DNA of 64,000 bases from Sporomusa malonica. Lineage in GTDB: Bacteria; Bacillota; Negativicutes; Sporomusales; Sporomusaceae. Location: assembly GCF_041428715.1 (NCBI RefSeq), contig NZ_CP155572.1; one strand, 5' to 3'. Below, piece by piece: positions 7,989 through 16,816 of this stretch (positions are counted from its first letter, which is position 1; each line of letters opens with the position of its first letter). Made by a program: the position numbers and the translations under genes. The notes below the pieces were generated by a model. It was not told the DNA's origin and did not search any database. It saw nothing but the letters and a program-made list of their open reading frames with translations.

Positions 7989-8778
7989 GGAATACCTCAC
8001 AGTTCTGCACAAAAAAAGATGTTATTGCTTCGCATGCTGAGCGACATGTATTTAATGTTTTTCTACCAATCCAGGAACTCATTGCTTCAAAAATTTCATT
8101 TTTATTTGCATCTGTATTATCCATTTTCTGAAATGCAGCACGTATCTGCATACTAAGTACTTCAAAATCAAAGTTGCTAGTTCTTTCTAAATTGCGAAAT
8201 AACTCGTGTATATATGTAAAATATATTGTTACGTATCCATTAACTTTTATTTTTAATAAGACTTCATTAGGGTAAAACTTATTTGCCAATGGAACTGCTA
8301 AATAATTTAAGTCTGCAAGTTCATTTTCATTTAGGGCGACGATTTTTTTAATAATTTCTTCAATCTCAGTTTCTAATCCTAAAGTCAAAGTTGAATCATG
8401 TAATGTTGATTTTAGGAGCAATGCTTTTTTTATATTTGCTAGATGAGTGTATTCTTCAGATGTTGTATGGTAGTCTTGCGTACCGTGACAATCCTTGCAG
8501 AGAGCAATACGATTTTCAAATGACTCCGAATTGTCACCTAATCGTTCCAATCTATTGAGTACCTCTAACTGTTCTTTAGTAGGTTTATTAGGATAAATGT
8601 GTGCAATTTGAAACTTCTTTTCTCGCAACTTTTTTTGTGTACGCGATTGTAACTCTTTCCCACACAGCGGACAATGATTGTCAACTTCCAAAAGAAAAAG
8701 TCTAAGTTCAGCATCAGTAGGGTCTTTCCTTTCCTGCAAATAACTGTCTACAGATAGTTCTTGCTTTTGCTCCATCAT
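7972..8778 (-). CDS. HNH nuclease effector with ABC-3C C-terminal domain
   Basis: 268 residues. The N-terminal HNH/zinc-finger nuclease has CPLC (36-39), catalytic-type H60 in QIAHIYPN, N89 and CKDCH (94-98), with the usual C-x2-C...H...N...C-x2-C-H order. Residues about 110-268 form a helical domain without known motifs; its position matches the C-terminal domain (CTD) that tethers ABC-3C effectors to the ATPase. It is the first gene of a minus-strand operon with the middle component and ATPase. Two ATG codons stand in tandem behind GGGAGC. The predicted role is DNA cleavage in response to an invader. With the ATPase disrupted, this nuclease may be uncontrolled or silent. Confidence 0.7.
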   Translation of the reverse strand: MMEQKQELSVDSYLQERKDPTDAELRLFLLEVDNHCPLCGKELQSRTQKKLREKKFQIAHIYPNKPTKEQLEVLNRLERLGDNSESFENRIALCKDCHGTQDYHTTSEEYTHLANIKKALLLKSTLHDSTLTLGLETEIEEIIKKIVALNENELADLNYLAVPLANKFYPNEVLLKIKVNGYVTIYFTYIHELFRNLERTSNFDFEVLSMQIRAAFQKMDNTDANKNEIFEAMSSWIGRKTLNTCRSACEAITSFFVQNCEVFHEISE

Positions 8779-9154
8779 TTATGCTCCCTTCCGCTGTTTT
8801 AAGAAGTGGTTGAATAGGGGGAGTAGTCATATTTTTGCGTGAATAGTTGTTACACCGTAACTTGATTATGAGTAATAAATATACAATTTTTATAGTATTA
8901 CGACTATTTACACTATACGACTTTTTCCCGAATTTAACAATCCCGCATCAAGGGACATTTAAAATTAGGTTAACTCAAGTAGTGTATACTATAGAAGTTG
9001 ATGTAGAATTACTAGTTGATTATTAGATTTAGTAATGTGTTTGATTCACCGTGGTATGTTATATATCCACATATCGGAACAATAGATAAAACTTTAAGAC
9101 ATTGGATAAGTTTTTGTAAAGTGTTGACAGTCTATATGGAATAAGGTGTCGCAT
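8779..9154. other. AT-rich intergenic region upstream of the ABC-3C operon
   Basis: This should contain the minus-strand promoter of the ABC-3C operon. Several short palindromic AT stretches lie at 8880-8990 (for example ATAGTATTACGACTATTTAC and GTATACTATA), but I cannot call a promoter with confidence. No coding frame was seen. Confidence 0.35.
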
Positions 9155-9299
9155 ATGACAAGAGTAGCAGTAGTAAAAGCTGATTCTCATGATCAACATA
9201 TAGTCGAGCAAGCCATGGCAGAATTGCTTGACCATTTAGGTGGCATATATACAGCCTGGCGATAGAGTATTAGTGAAGCCAAACATGCTGGAATCGGTG
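9155..9299 (+). pseudogene. DUF362-family gene start, broken copy A
   Basis: From ATG 9155 the frame gives MTRVAVVKADSHDQHIVEQA..., ending at TAG 9263-9265. A shift then restores RVLVKPNMLES. It is the same gene start as at 10673-10885, with a short internal deletion (the Met-Ser-Lys-Tyr part is lost), a frameshift and no downstream portion. DUF362 proteins are normally ~300 residues or more and often Fe-S linked. Only ~45 codons remain here. Confidence 0.65.
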
Positions 9300-9342
9300 G
9301 AAAAAATAGGGGTTTATAAAGCTTTGGTTGGAGAGAATAGGA

Positions 9343-10491
9343 ATGATTAAATATACTTTTGAATTCAGAAATAGTTCCTTTGAAATCGAATTAAATAATA
9401 ACAATAAAATTTTTATTGGGGATGAGATTAAAATTGTTCTTGATTCAAATCAAAAATTAGTAGGTATTGATCTAAGAACAGACGGGTGTGAAAAAAGCGA
9501 AAAATGCGTTGTTTCATATTCAGCAGAACAGTTAAAAGGAAAATATATTGAGTTACAGCAGCGTGAAGTATATGAACCACATGTAATCTTGGTGTATGAA
9601 CACCTTAAGGAATATGTTTCACTAGAATTCGTTGAAACAGCATTGAGGAAAGTTGCATCCAGATTAAACAGGCGGCAATTATATATTGAAAATGAATATC
9701 ATAACAGTTTACTTGGAAGAATTATTGCAGTTGCAGCAAGGTTAGAACTAGGTAGTCGTTTAAATAATGAAGAGGTAGCTAAAAGATTAAATCATCAGCA
9801 AGAAGCTCTTTATACTTATCTTTTACTCACATGTTTTGATTTACTTGGACAGCCAACAGAATGGAAAACATATGAGGCGTGGCTAAGTTCGTCTAACACA
9901 GAAGCAGAGCGTCAAAGAGCTCTAAATGCTTTTGTGGGCGATAATATATTAGAAAACTCGAAGCAACTATATTTAGAATATCAAAAGATTTATGGTGTAA
10001 AAAATGCCTTTTTTAGATTTTTGAGGACAGTGTTACCTCGCAATATTAGATATAAATTACTTGATAGCTTACGAATCATTTACTATAAAGAAGGTCAGAA
10101 AGTGTCTTTAGGTAAAGTAGTAGATAAAGAAAACTATTTATTTGCAATGAGAAATAATTACACTCATAAAGCTTATTTTTTAGAAGGCAATGTTCATCAA
10201 TATATTCCGATGCTTGTACGACCTAATTCGTTTAAACTAAGGGAGCAAGAAAATATCAATTCGACAGTGACAAGAACAGTCTATACGCAGTCTTGGCCAC
10301 ACAAAATTAAATTTGCAGTTCAAAAGGGATTGCTAAAATATTTGCAAGATATTGATCAAGATGTAAAAAATGATGAATGGCTTCCACCTATAGTAAAGCC
10401 ATATAAATCTGTGAAAAATCATGAGGGACCTGCCTCAATGTATTATTCTGAAGATTTTATGGATTTAATGTGTCCTCCAGTAAGAGAATGA
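9343..10491 (+). CDS. uncharacterised protein with HEPN-like R-x4-H motif
   Basis: 382 residues from ATG 9343, with GGAG about 10 nt upstream; an in-frame TTG lies 15 nt earlier. I do not recognise the family. The N-terminal ~85 residues look beta-rich (MIKYTFEFRNSSFEIEL...) and the remainder is strongly helical. Residues 270-275 read R-N-N-Y-T-H, the R-x4-H arrangement of HEPN ribonucleases, and sit in a predicted helix. There is no signal peptide or membrane segment. The gene stands alone between two broken copies of one DUF362 gene start, close to the ABC-3C locus and the kinase, so a defence role is an inference from motif and location. Base composition is AT-rich like the rest of the island. 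Confidence 0.6.
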   Translation: MIKYTFEFRNSSFEIELNNNNKIFIGDEIKIVLDSNQKLVGIDLRTDGCEKSEKCVVSYSAEQLKGKYIELQQREVYEPHVILVYEHLKEYVSLEFVETALRKVASRLNRRQLYIENEYHNSLLGRIIAVAARLELGSRLNNEEVAKRLNHQQEALYTYLLLTCFDLLGQPTEWKTYEAWLSSSNTEAERQRALNAFVGDNILENSKQLYLEYQKIYGVKNAFFRFLRTVLPRNIRYKLLDSLRIIYYKEGQKVSLGKVVDKENYLFAMRNNYTHKAYFLEGNVHQYIPMLVRPNSFKLREQENINSTVTRTVYTQSWPHKIKFAVQKGLLKYLQDIDQDVKNDEWLPPIVKPYKSVKNHEGPASMYYSEDFMDLMCPPVRE

Positions 10492-10672
10492 GTGAATTGC
10501 TTTTAGTGAAATGAGAGGGGATTATATATTATAAGGTGTTCTGTATGCTAAAAGTTGATTCTCAAAGCTGGTTCTTATGATATTTGATTTAATAATTAAT
10601 ATATTATCGAAGTGTTAGGATATAAGTATTTCAAATGACTGTGAATTAGTGATTTTTTAGTGGAGGGTTTCT

Positions 10673-10885
10673 ATGACAAAAGTAGCAGTCGTCAAATCTG
10701 ATTCCTACGACACACAAATCGTCGAGCAAGCCATAACAGAATTACTTGCCCATTTAGGGGGTATGTCCAAATACATACAGCCTGGAGCGCGAGTATTAGT
10801 GAAGCCTAACATGCTCGAAGGGGTGGACGAAGGTAAATGTGTAACCACCCATCCGTAGATAGTTACTACTTTTGAGGTTTCGCTA
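10673..10885 (+). pseudogene. DUF362-family gene start, broken copy B
   Basis: GGAGGG precedes ATG 10673. The 61-codon frame contains VLVKPNMLEGVDEGKCVTTHP, typical of the DUF362 N-terminus, and stops at TAG 10856-10858. In-frame readthrough gives a few more family-like residues (IVTTFEVS) before similarity ends. About 80% of the normal gene is missing. It is about 80% similar to copy A at 9155. Confidence 0.7.
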
Positions 10886-11088
10886 ACACTGTTCACACGA
10901 CGCCGCTATATTGGACTTTAGTCAGCATTACGGAAATTCCGGCTTTATTATTTTTTCACCTTGACTTACCACAACATACCAATTACAATAAAAACAATAC
11001 TAGCAAATAACGATTATCTGTTATATAACGTATGTAAAATCATCCTCAAGCAAATCCTAAATGGTAGCAATTAAATGAGGTGATGCGA

Positions 11089-13176
11089 GTGTCTACCAAG
11101 CACGTTAACCACCTAGCCAACGAAAAAAGTCCATACCTATTACAACACGCACATAATCCGATAGACTGGTACCCCTGGGGCGAAGAAGCGTTTTCCAAGG
11201 CGCGGGAAGAAGACAAGCCCATATTTTTTAGTTGTGGCTATAGTACGTGCCATTGGTGCCATGTCATGGAGCGGGAATCCTTCGAAGACGAGGAAGTGGC
11301 GGCGCTGCTCAATCATTACTTTGTCTCTATCAAGGTTGACCGCGAGGAGCGGCCTGATGTTGATCATATTTACATGGCAGTGTGTCAGGCTGTGACCGGG
11401 CAAGGTGGCTGGCCGCTGACAATTGTGATGACTCCGGAGAAGAAGCCGTTTTTTGCCGGGACCTATCTGCCTAAGCATGCAATGTATGGAAGGCCTGGGT
11501 TACTGGAAGTCTTGTCAATGTTGAAAGAGCAGTGGGACCAGAACCGAGACAAGATTGAAGAAATTGGCGAGAAGCTGGCTCAGTCACTGAAGCCGCGCCC
11601 TGTTAAGCCGGAAAAGGGACAGCTGTCGCAGACAACACTGGAGCGGGCTTTTTCCCAGCTTTTAAACGACTTTGATCCGACCTATGGTGGTTTCGGGCCT
11701 GCACCTAAGTTTCCGACACCGCATAATCTATTGTTTTTGATGCGTTACTGGAAGCGCACAGGGGATAAGAAGGCTATTGCCATGGTGGTTAAGACGCTTG
11801 ATGCTATGGGCCGGGGCGGGATTTATGACCATCTAGGCTACGGGTTTGCCCGTTATTCAACAGACAACAAGTGGCTGGCACCGCATTTTGAAAAAATGCT
11901 GTATGACAATTCACTGCTTTGTTACGCCTATGTTGAGGCCTATCAGTGTACGGGTGATCCGGATTTTGCCCGTATTGCCGAGGAAATAATTGCCTATGTG
12001 ATGAGGGATATGACTAGCCCAGGCAGCGCTTTCTATTCAGCAGAAGATGCTGACTCAGAAGGGGTTGAGGGCAAGTTCTATGTTTGGTCACGTCAGGAAA
12101 TTATTGCGCTGCTGGGCGAAAAAGAGGGCGAGCTGTTTGCCGATGTGTACAATATCACGCAGACCGGCAATTTCGAAGGCGGCGAAAGCATTGTGAACCT
12201 GATAGATCAGGATTTATATGACTACGCTGCAAGGCATAACCTTGATATTAATGAGCTTGAGGCCAAAATGGCTGAGGCCAGAGAGAAATTATACCAGGTA
12301 CGTGAACAGCGAATACATCCATTTAAAGATGATAAAATTCTGACAGCCTGGAACGGCTTGATGATTGCTGCGCTGGCCAAGGCAGGAAGAGTGCTGCAAA
12401 GAGCAGACTATACCCAGGCTGCTGAACGGGCGATTGAGTTTATCTTTGCCAAACTTACTGCTGAAGATGGTAAGCGCCTGTTGGCCCGTTACCGGGATGG
12501 TGATGCGGCCTATCTGGGCTATGTGGATGACTATGCTTTCATGGTGTGGGGGCTCTTAGAGGTTTATGAAACAACCTTCAACCCGAAATATTTGCGACAG
12601 GCGCTGCATTTGAGCCAAGACCTTAAAGAACTATTCTGGGATAAGGAAAATGGCGGGTTTTATTTCACTGGCAATGATGGTGAAGAATTGTTAATGCGCC
12701 AAAAGGAGATTTATGATGGTGCTATCCCTTCTGGCAACTCTGTAGCTGCCCTGGCTTTACTGAAATTGGGGCGGCTGACTGAAAACAATGAGTATACCTC
12801 CATGGCTGAAGCGATGTTTAGTTGTTTCAGCAGCGAGATTGCGCATTATCCCCGGGCGTACACCTACTTTTTACTAGCCCTCGACTATTACCTGTCAGCA
12901 CCTAGCCATATTGTGATTGCCGGAGAGCGGGAAGACCCTCATGTTCAGGCGATGCTGGCCTTGGCTGGAAGGAGTTTCATGCCTGAAACGACGCTGGTTT
13001 ACAATGATCCTGCGCATCAGACCGATAACTGGGAACTCATCCCTGTGGCCGCCGGACAAGAGGCTGTTCGCGGTCAGGCAACTGCCTATATTTGCGAGAA
13101 CTTTGCCTGTCAGCAGCCTGTCCACACAATTGAAGATTTTACACGGGTAATACACAAGCAGGGTGTTGGAAAATAA
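11089..13176 (+). CDS. DUF255 thioredoxin-fold protein (YyaL/SPATA20 family)
   Basis: About 695 residues. The N-terminal thioredoxin-like domain has the family hallmark NEKSPYLLQHAHNPIDWYPW and a CHWC redox motif near residues 54-57. The C-terminal half is an (alpha/alpha)6-barrel like that of N-acylglucosamine epimerases. The exact biochemical role of the family is unsettled. GTG 11089 is chosen because the strong GAGGTGAT Shine-Dalgarno at 11077-11084 overlaps the alternative GTG 11080 and ATG 11083 starts. Length is normal. The gene is monocistronic, and ferritin follows with its own promoter. Confidence 0.9.
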   Translation: MSTKHVNHLANEKSPYLLQHAHNPIDWYPWGEEAFSKAREEDKPIFFSCGYSTCHWCHVMERESFEDEEVAALLNHYFVSIKVDREERPDVDHIYMAVCQAVTGQGGWPLTIVMTPEKKPFFAGTYLPKHAMYGRPGLLEVLSMLKEQWDQNRDKIEEIGEKLAQSLKPRPVKPEKGQLSQTTLERAFSQLLNDFDPTYGGFGPAPKFPTPHNLLFLMRYWKRTGDKKAIAMVVKTLDAMGRGGIYDHLGYGFARYSTDNKWLAPHFEKMLYDNSLLCYAYVEAYQCTGDPDFARIAEEIIAYVMRDMTSPGSAFYSAEDADSEGVEGKFYVWSRQEIIALLGEKEGELFADVYNITQTGNFEGGESIVNLIDQDLYDYAARHNLDINELEAKMAEAREKLYQVREQRIHPFKDDKILTAWNGLMIAALAKAGRVLQRADYTQAAERAIEFIFAKLTAEDGKRLLARYRDGDAAYLGYVDDYAFMVWGLLEVYETTFNPKYLRQALHLSQDLKELFWDKENGGFYFTGNDGEELLMRQKEIYDGAIPSGNSVAALALLKLGRLTENNEYTSMAEAMFSCFSSEIAHYPRAYTYFLLALDYYLSAPSHIVIAGEREDPHVQAMLALAGRSFMPETTLVYNDPAHQTDNWELIPVAAGQEAVRGQATAYICENFACQQPVHTIEDFTRVIHKQGVGK

Positions 13177-13224
13177 ATAATATGTAATATTATTTAAAAA
13201 TAATTAATTGCCTGGCTTGTTATC

Positions 13225-13254
13225 TTGGCATTTAATTGGTAAAGTATATATAAT
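13225..13254 (+). promoter_or_regulatory. sigma-A promoter of the ferritin gene
   Basis: TTGGCA (13225-13230), 18-nt spacer, TATAAT (13249-13254), about 50 nt before the ferritin start. Confidence 0.65.
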
Positions 13255-13303
13255 AGATAAAACTTTCGTACTATGAAAATCCAACAATCAGGGGGAAGAA
13301 GCA

Positions 13304-13819
13304 ATGATTAGTGCAAAAATGCAAAAAACGATCAATAATCAAATCCAGGCGGAATTGTATTCAGCTAATCTATACCTAGCTATGTCCGGATACTGCATGT
13401 CAAAAAACCTAAAGGGTTTTGCCAATTGGCTAAGGGTACAATATCAGGAAGAAACTATGCATGCATTAAAATTTGTTGATTACATACTTGAGCGCGGTGG
13501 TGAGCTAGAGCTTAAGGAGATTGAGGCACCGCCGACTGAGTTTGGCAAGCCTGTTGAAGTATTTGAGAAGATATTAGCTCATGAAGAGCATGTCACCAGT
13601 CTCATTAATAAACTTTACGAAGTTGCTGTTGATGAAAAAGACGTGGCTGCCCAAATTTTCCTCCAATGGTTTGTGACCGAGCAGGTGGAAGAAGAGGCTT
13701 CTGTCACTGAGGTTCTAGAACAGCTGAGAATGATTGGTGATAAAAATTCCGGTCTATTCTATCTGGATAAAGAACTAGCAGCAAGAACTTTTCAGCCACC
13801 AGCAGCTAATGCGAAGTAG
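13304..13819 (+). CDS. ftnA: non-heme ferritin
   Basis: 171 residues, the usual length of bacterial FtnA. It forms a 24-subunit iron-storage shell and oxidises Fe(II) at a di-iron centre. Ferroxidase ligands are visible as E17 (IQAELYSAN), E50 and H53 (YQEETMHALKF) and E94 (LAHEEHV), with the C-helix Gln/Glu residues in QWFVTEQVEEEASV. The start ATG follows AGGGGGAAG. It has its own promoter and terminator, so it is a single-gene unit. No clear Fur or PerR box could be assigned. Confidence 0.95.
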   Translation: MISAKMQKTINNQIQAELYSANLYLAMSGYCMSKNLKGFANWLRVQYQEETMHALKFVDYILERGGELELKEIEAPPTEFGKPVEVFEKILAHEEHVTSLINKLYEVAVDEKDVAAQIFLQWFVTEQVEEEASVTEVLEQLRMIGDKNSGLFYLDKELAARTFQPPAANAK

Positions 13820-13826
13820 CAATACG

Positions 13827-13848
13827 AGACCCCTGCCGGGGTCTTTTA
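13827..13848 (+). terminator. ferritin terminator
   Basis: Perfect 7-bp stem AGACCCC/GGGGTCT with a TGCC loop, followed by TTTT. It begins 8 nt after the ferritin stop. Confidence 0.85.
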
Positions 13849-13891
13849 TTTAAAAACATCACCCCCTCCCTGGGGGAAGGAGGAAGGAAAA

Positions 13892-15574
13892 ATGAAAAAA
13901 GTGGTAGTGATTGGCGGTGTGGCGGCAGGCCTTAAGTCTGCGGCCAAGGTGCGCAGGGAAGACCCGGAAGCCCAAATTACCGTCTTTGAAAAAGGTTCAC
14001 TTATTTCCTATGGGGCTTGTGGTATGCCCTATTATGTCGGCGGCTTGGTTGCAGATGTAAATGAGTTTATGAAAACCCCGGCAGGGGCGATGCGCAATCC
14101 TGGCTTTTTTAAGAATGTAAAAGATATTGACGTTCGTATAAGGACATTGGTTACCGCCATTGATCGAGCGGCCAAAACGGTAACAGTAAAAAACCTGGAA
14201 ACAAATGAAGAAACAGCAGTGCCTTATGATAAGCTGGTTATTGCTACAGGCGCCAGCCCTGTCAGGCCGCCGCTCCCTGGTATTGAGTTAGGTGGCATAC
14301 ATCAGTTCTGGCATCCTGACGACGCTGTGGCTGTACGTTCAGGAATTGATGCCGGACGAATCAAAAGCGCAGTGGTTATCGGCGCAGGGCTTGTCGGTAT
14401 GGAAATGGCGGAAGCGTTTAAGACCCGTGGGGTTGATGTAACCGTTATTGAGATGCAGGAACGGGTGTTTCCGGCTTTTTTAGATGTCGAGATTGCCGGT
14501 TCTGTGGCCAAATATGCGACTGAGAATGGTATTAAGCTGTTACTGGGTGAGAAGGTTGAACGGTTTAATGGTGAGGGAACGGTACGCGAAGTCGTAACCG
14601 ACAAGCGTGTTATTCCGGCAGACATTGTGGTGTTGTCTATTGGTGTCCGGCCGAATACCGAATTGGCCAAAGCAGCAGGCCTGGCCATCGGCCCTACCGG
14701 TGCTATCGCTGTAAATGAATATATGGAGACAAGTGACCCCGATATTTATGCTGGCGGTGACTGTGTTGAGAATACCAATATCATATCAGGCAAAAAGGTA
14801 TTTGCTCCTATGGGCTCAACGGCCAACAAGCACGGGCGGGTCATTGGTGAAAATATTGGCGGCAACCGTGTCAAGTTTCGGGGTGTGCTGAACACGGTAG
14901 CTGTCAAGGTGCTAAACCTTCATGTCGGCAAAACCGGACTTACCGAACGCGAGGCTAAAGAGCTTGGCTACCAGTATGTAACAGCTATGGTGGCCGGACC
15001 GGATAAGCCTCACTACATGCCTGGCTCTAAGCCGGTTACTATTAAGCTGATTGTTGAGGCTGACAGCCGTAAGCTTCTCGGAGCTCAGGCTTTTGGCGAA
15101 GGCGAAGTGGTCAAACGAATTGACGTTATGGCGGCCGCGCTCACAATGGGTATGACTATTGATGATTTGTTTGATATGGATCTGGCCTATGCGCCACCTT
15201 ACAGCAGTCCTATTGACAATGTAGCGGTTGCTGCTAATGCTATTATGAATAAGCTTGAAGGTAAATTAAAGGGCATATCATCACTCACGGCTAAAGAAAA
15301 GATGGACGAAGGCAAAGCTATATTTCTTGATGTACGTTCACCAGAAGAATTCAACCAGATTCGTCTTGCCAACTGCCGCGGCGTGAAGAATATTCCGCTT
15401 GGGCAGCTCAGAACCAGGCTTAGCGAAATCGGTAAGGACGACGAAGTAATTGCTTTCTGCAAAATAAGCCTAAGAGGCTACGAAGCAGCCTGTATCTTAG
15501 AAGGCGCTGGCTTTGAAAATGTCAAAGTAATGGAAGGCGGCATTGTTTCCTGGCCGTATGCCTGTGAAAAATAA
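13892..15574 (+). CDS. CoA-disulfide reductase-like FAD oxidoreductase with rhodanese domain
   Basis: 560 residues. The N-terminal FAD-binding fold (VVVIGGVAAGLKSAAKVRR) carries the single redox cysteine C43 in SYGACGMPYY, as in CoA-disulfide reductases, Npsr and NADH peroxidases. The NAD(P) fold is at about 150-260 (VVIGAGLVGMEMAEAF). A C-terminal rhodanese domain (about 465-560) has the active-site loop FCKISLRGYEA, with Cys as sulfur carrier. Such fusions reduce CoA-disulfide or persulfide/polysulfide species with NAD(P)H and suggest sulfur or oxidative-stress handling in an anaerobe. AGGAAGGA lies before the ATG. The exact substrate cannot be read from sequence. Confidence 0.85.
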   Translation: MKKVVVIGGVAAGLKSAAKVRREDPEAQITVFEKGSLISYGACGMPYYVGGLVADVNEFMKTPAGAMRNPGFFKNVKDIDVRIRTLVTAIDRAAKTVTVKNLETNEETAVPYDKLVIATGASPVRPPLPGIELGGIHQFWHPDDAVAVRSGIDAGRIKSAVVIGAGLVGMEMAEAFKTRGVDVTVIEMQERVFPAFLDVEIAGSVAKYATENGIKLLLGEKVERFNGEGTVREVVTDKRVIPADIVVLSIGVRPNTELAKAAGLAIGPTGAIAVNEYMETSDPDIYAGGDCVENTNIISGKKVFAPMGSTANKHGRVIGENIGGNRVKFRGVLNTVAVKVLNLHVGKTGLTEREAKELGYQYVTAMVAGPDKPHYMPGSKPVTIKLIVEADSRKLLGAQAFGEGEVVKRIDVMAAALTMGMTIDDLFDMDLAYAPPYSSPIDNVAVAANAIMNKLEGKLKGISSLTAKEKMDEGKAIFLDVRSPEEFNQIRLANCRGVKNIPLGQLRTRLSEIGKDDEVIAFCKISLRGYEAACILEGAGFENVKVMEGGIVSWPYACEK

Positions 15575-15635
15575 TCGTTGGCTGGCGTAAAATTCATGGC
15601 GGCGGTTCACACTACTATTGAGGTGAAGTGCCGTC

Positions 15636-16661
15636 ATGAAACCTTTTGTACCCAAACGTGCTTTTTTTGAGCCGAAAGCACTAGAATATCCTTTGGGAAA
15701 AGAACTATATGAAAAACTTCAGGACATGAATGTCCCCGTAAGTTTCACCGGCTCACACAACCGAGTGACCGGGATTCCGGGTAAAACGCCGCAGGAAGCC
15801 TTTCGGGAGGCTAAGCGTACTATGGTAGTCGGGGTAAGGAAAGGTACTGATTTTGCCAGCTGTAAGCCTTCGGCGCATTATCAACTGCCGCTTAATACCA
15901 GTTGCCCGAGCATGTGTGAATATTGCTATCTAGCGACTACTCTGGGTAAAAAGCCATACCTCAGGGTGTATGTAAATATTGAAGAGATTTTTGAGCAGGC
16001 AGAGACCTATATGAGGGAACGTGCACCCGAGATTACCTGGTTTGAGGGTGCGGCTACTTCTGACCCAATTCCTACTGAATATTTAACAGGGCTCTTACTC
16101 AAAACAATTGAGTTCTTTGGCAGCCATAAATTGGGGCGGTTTCGCTTTGTCACCAAGCACGACAAGATAGAACCCCTGCTTAGTGCTAGGCATAACGGTC
16201 ATACCCGCTTTCGCTTTAGCCTAAACGCGGCTGCTGTTATCGAAAAATATGAACATGCGACACCATCAATGGCCGAACGGGTGGCAGCAGCCGGCAAGGT
16301 GGCACAGGCTGGGTATCCGTTAGGTTTTATTATTGCCCCCATTTTTTACTTCCCCGGCTGGCAGGAGGAGTACGCCAGTCTGCTTGAAGCACTGGACGCT
16401 CAGTTACCTGATGACGCGAGAGCTGATTTGACTTTTGAGCTTATCTCTCACCGATTTACCAAACGGGCCAAAAATAATATTCTGGATTTATTTCCGGAGA
16501 CTACTTTGCCGATGGAAGAAAGTGAGCGGAAATATAAATACGGACAATTTGGCTATGGAAAGTATATTTATCAGCCGGAGGTCATGGCCGAGATTAAAGT
16601 GTTCATGGAGGGCAAGCTGTCAGCCATGTTTCCCCAGGCAAAAGTCGAGTATTTTGTGTAA
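15636..16661 (+). CDS. splB: spore photoproduct lyase
   Basis: 341 residues. This radical-SAM enzyme reverses the spore photoproduct (thymine dimer) during germination. The cluster motif is C90-x3-C94-x2-C97 (SCPSMCEYCYL), the spacing known for SplB. The N-terminal KPFVPKRAFFEP and the family stretch NTSCPSMCEYCYL are diagnostic. GAGGTGA lies ahead of the ATG. The gene supports an endospore-forming host. SplA is not present upstream. Confidence 0.93.
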   Translation: MKPFVPKRAFFEPKALEYPLGKELYEKLQDMNVPVSFTGSHNRVTGIPGKTPQEAFREAKRTMVVGVRKGTDFASCKPSAHYQLPLNTSCPSMCEYCYLATTLGKKPYLRVYVNIEEIFEQAETYMRERAPEITWFEGAATSDPIPTEYLTGLLLKTIEFFGSHKLGRFRFVTKHDKIEPLLSARHNGHTRFRFSLNAAAVIEKYEHATPSMAERVAAAGKVAQAGYPLGFIIAPIFYFPGWQEEYASLLEALDAQLPDDARADLTFELISHRFTKRAKNNILDLFPETTLPMEESERKYKYGQFGYGKYIYQPEVMAEIKVFMEGKLSAMFPQAKVEYFV

Positions 16662-16699
16662 AAAGGGACATTTTTCATTGTTTACAATAAATTAATGCC

Positions 16700-16734
16700 T
16701 TCTTGCCGTTAGTATGGCAGGAATTTTTTTTTGT
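16700..16734 (+). terminator. splB terminator
   Basis: Stem TTCTTGCC/GGCAGGAA with an 8-nt loop, followed by a run of nine T. Confidence 0.85.
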
Positions 16735-16816
16735 TTCGAGAAACTTAATTATTGTTAAAAAAATTACGATATAATTATGTAACGTTTTTGCCTAGATGTT
16801 ATTGGGAGGGCTTTCA

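Noticed and set aside
11140..11478. Minus-strand frame inside the DUF255 gene
   Set aside because: Shadow of a strongly conserved plus-strand protein; no ribosome-binding site.
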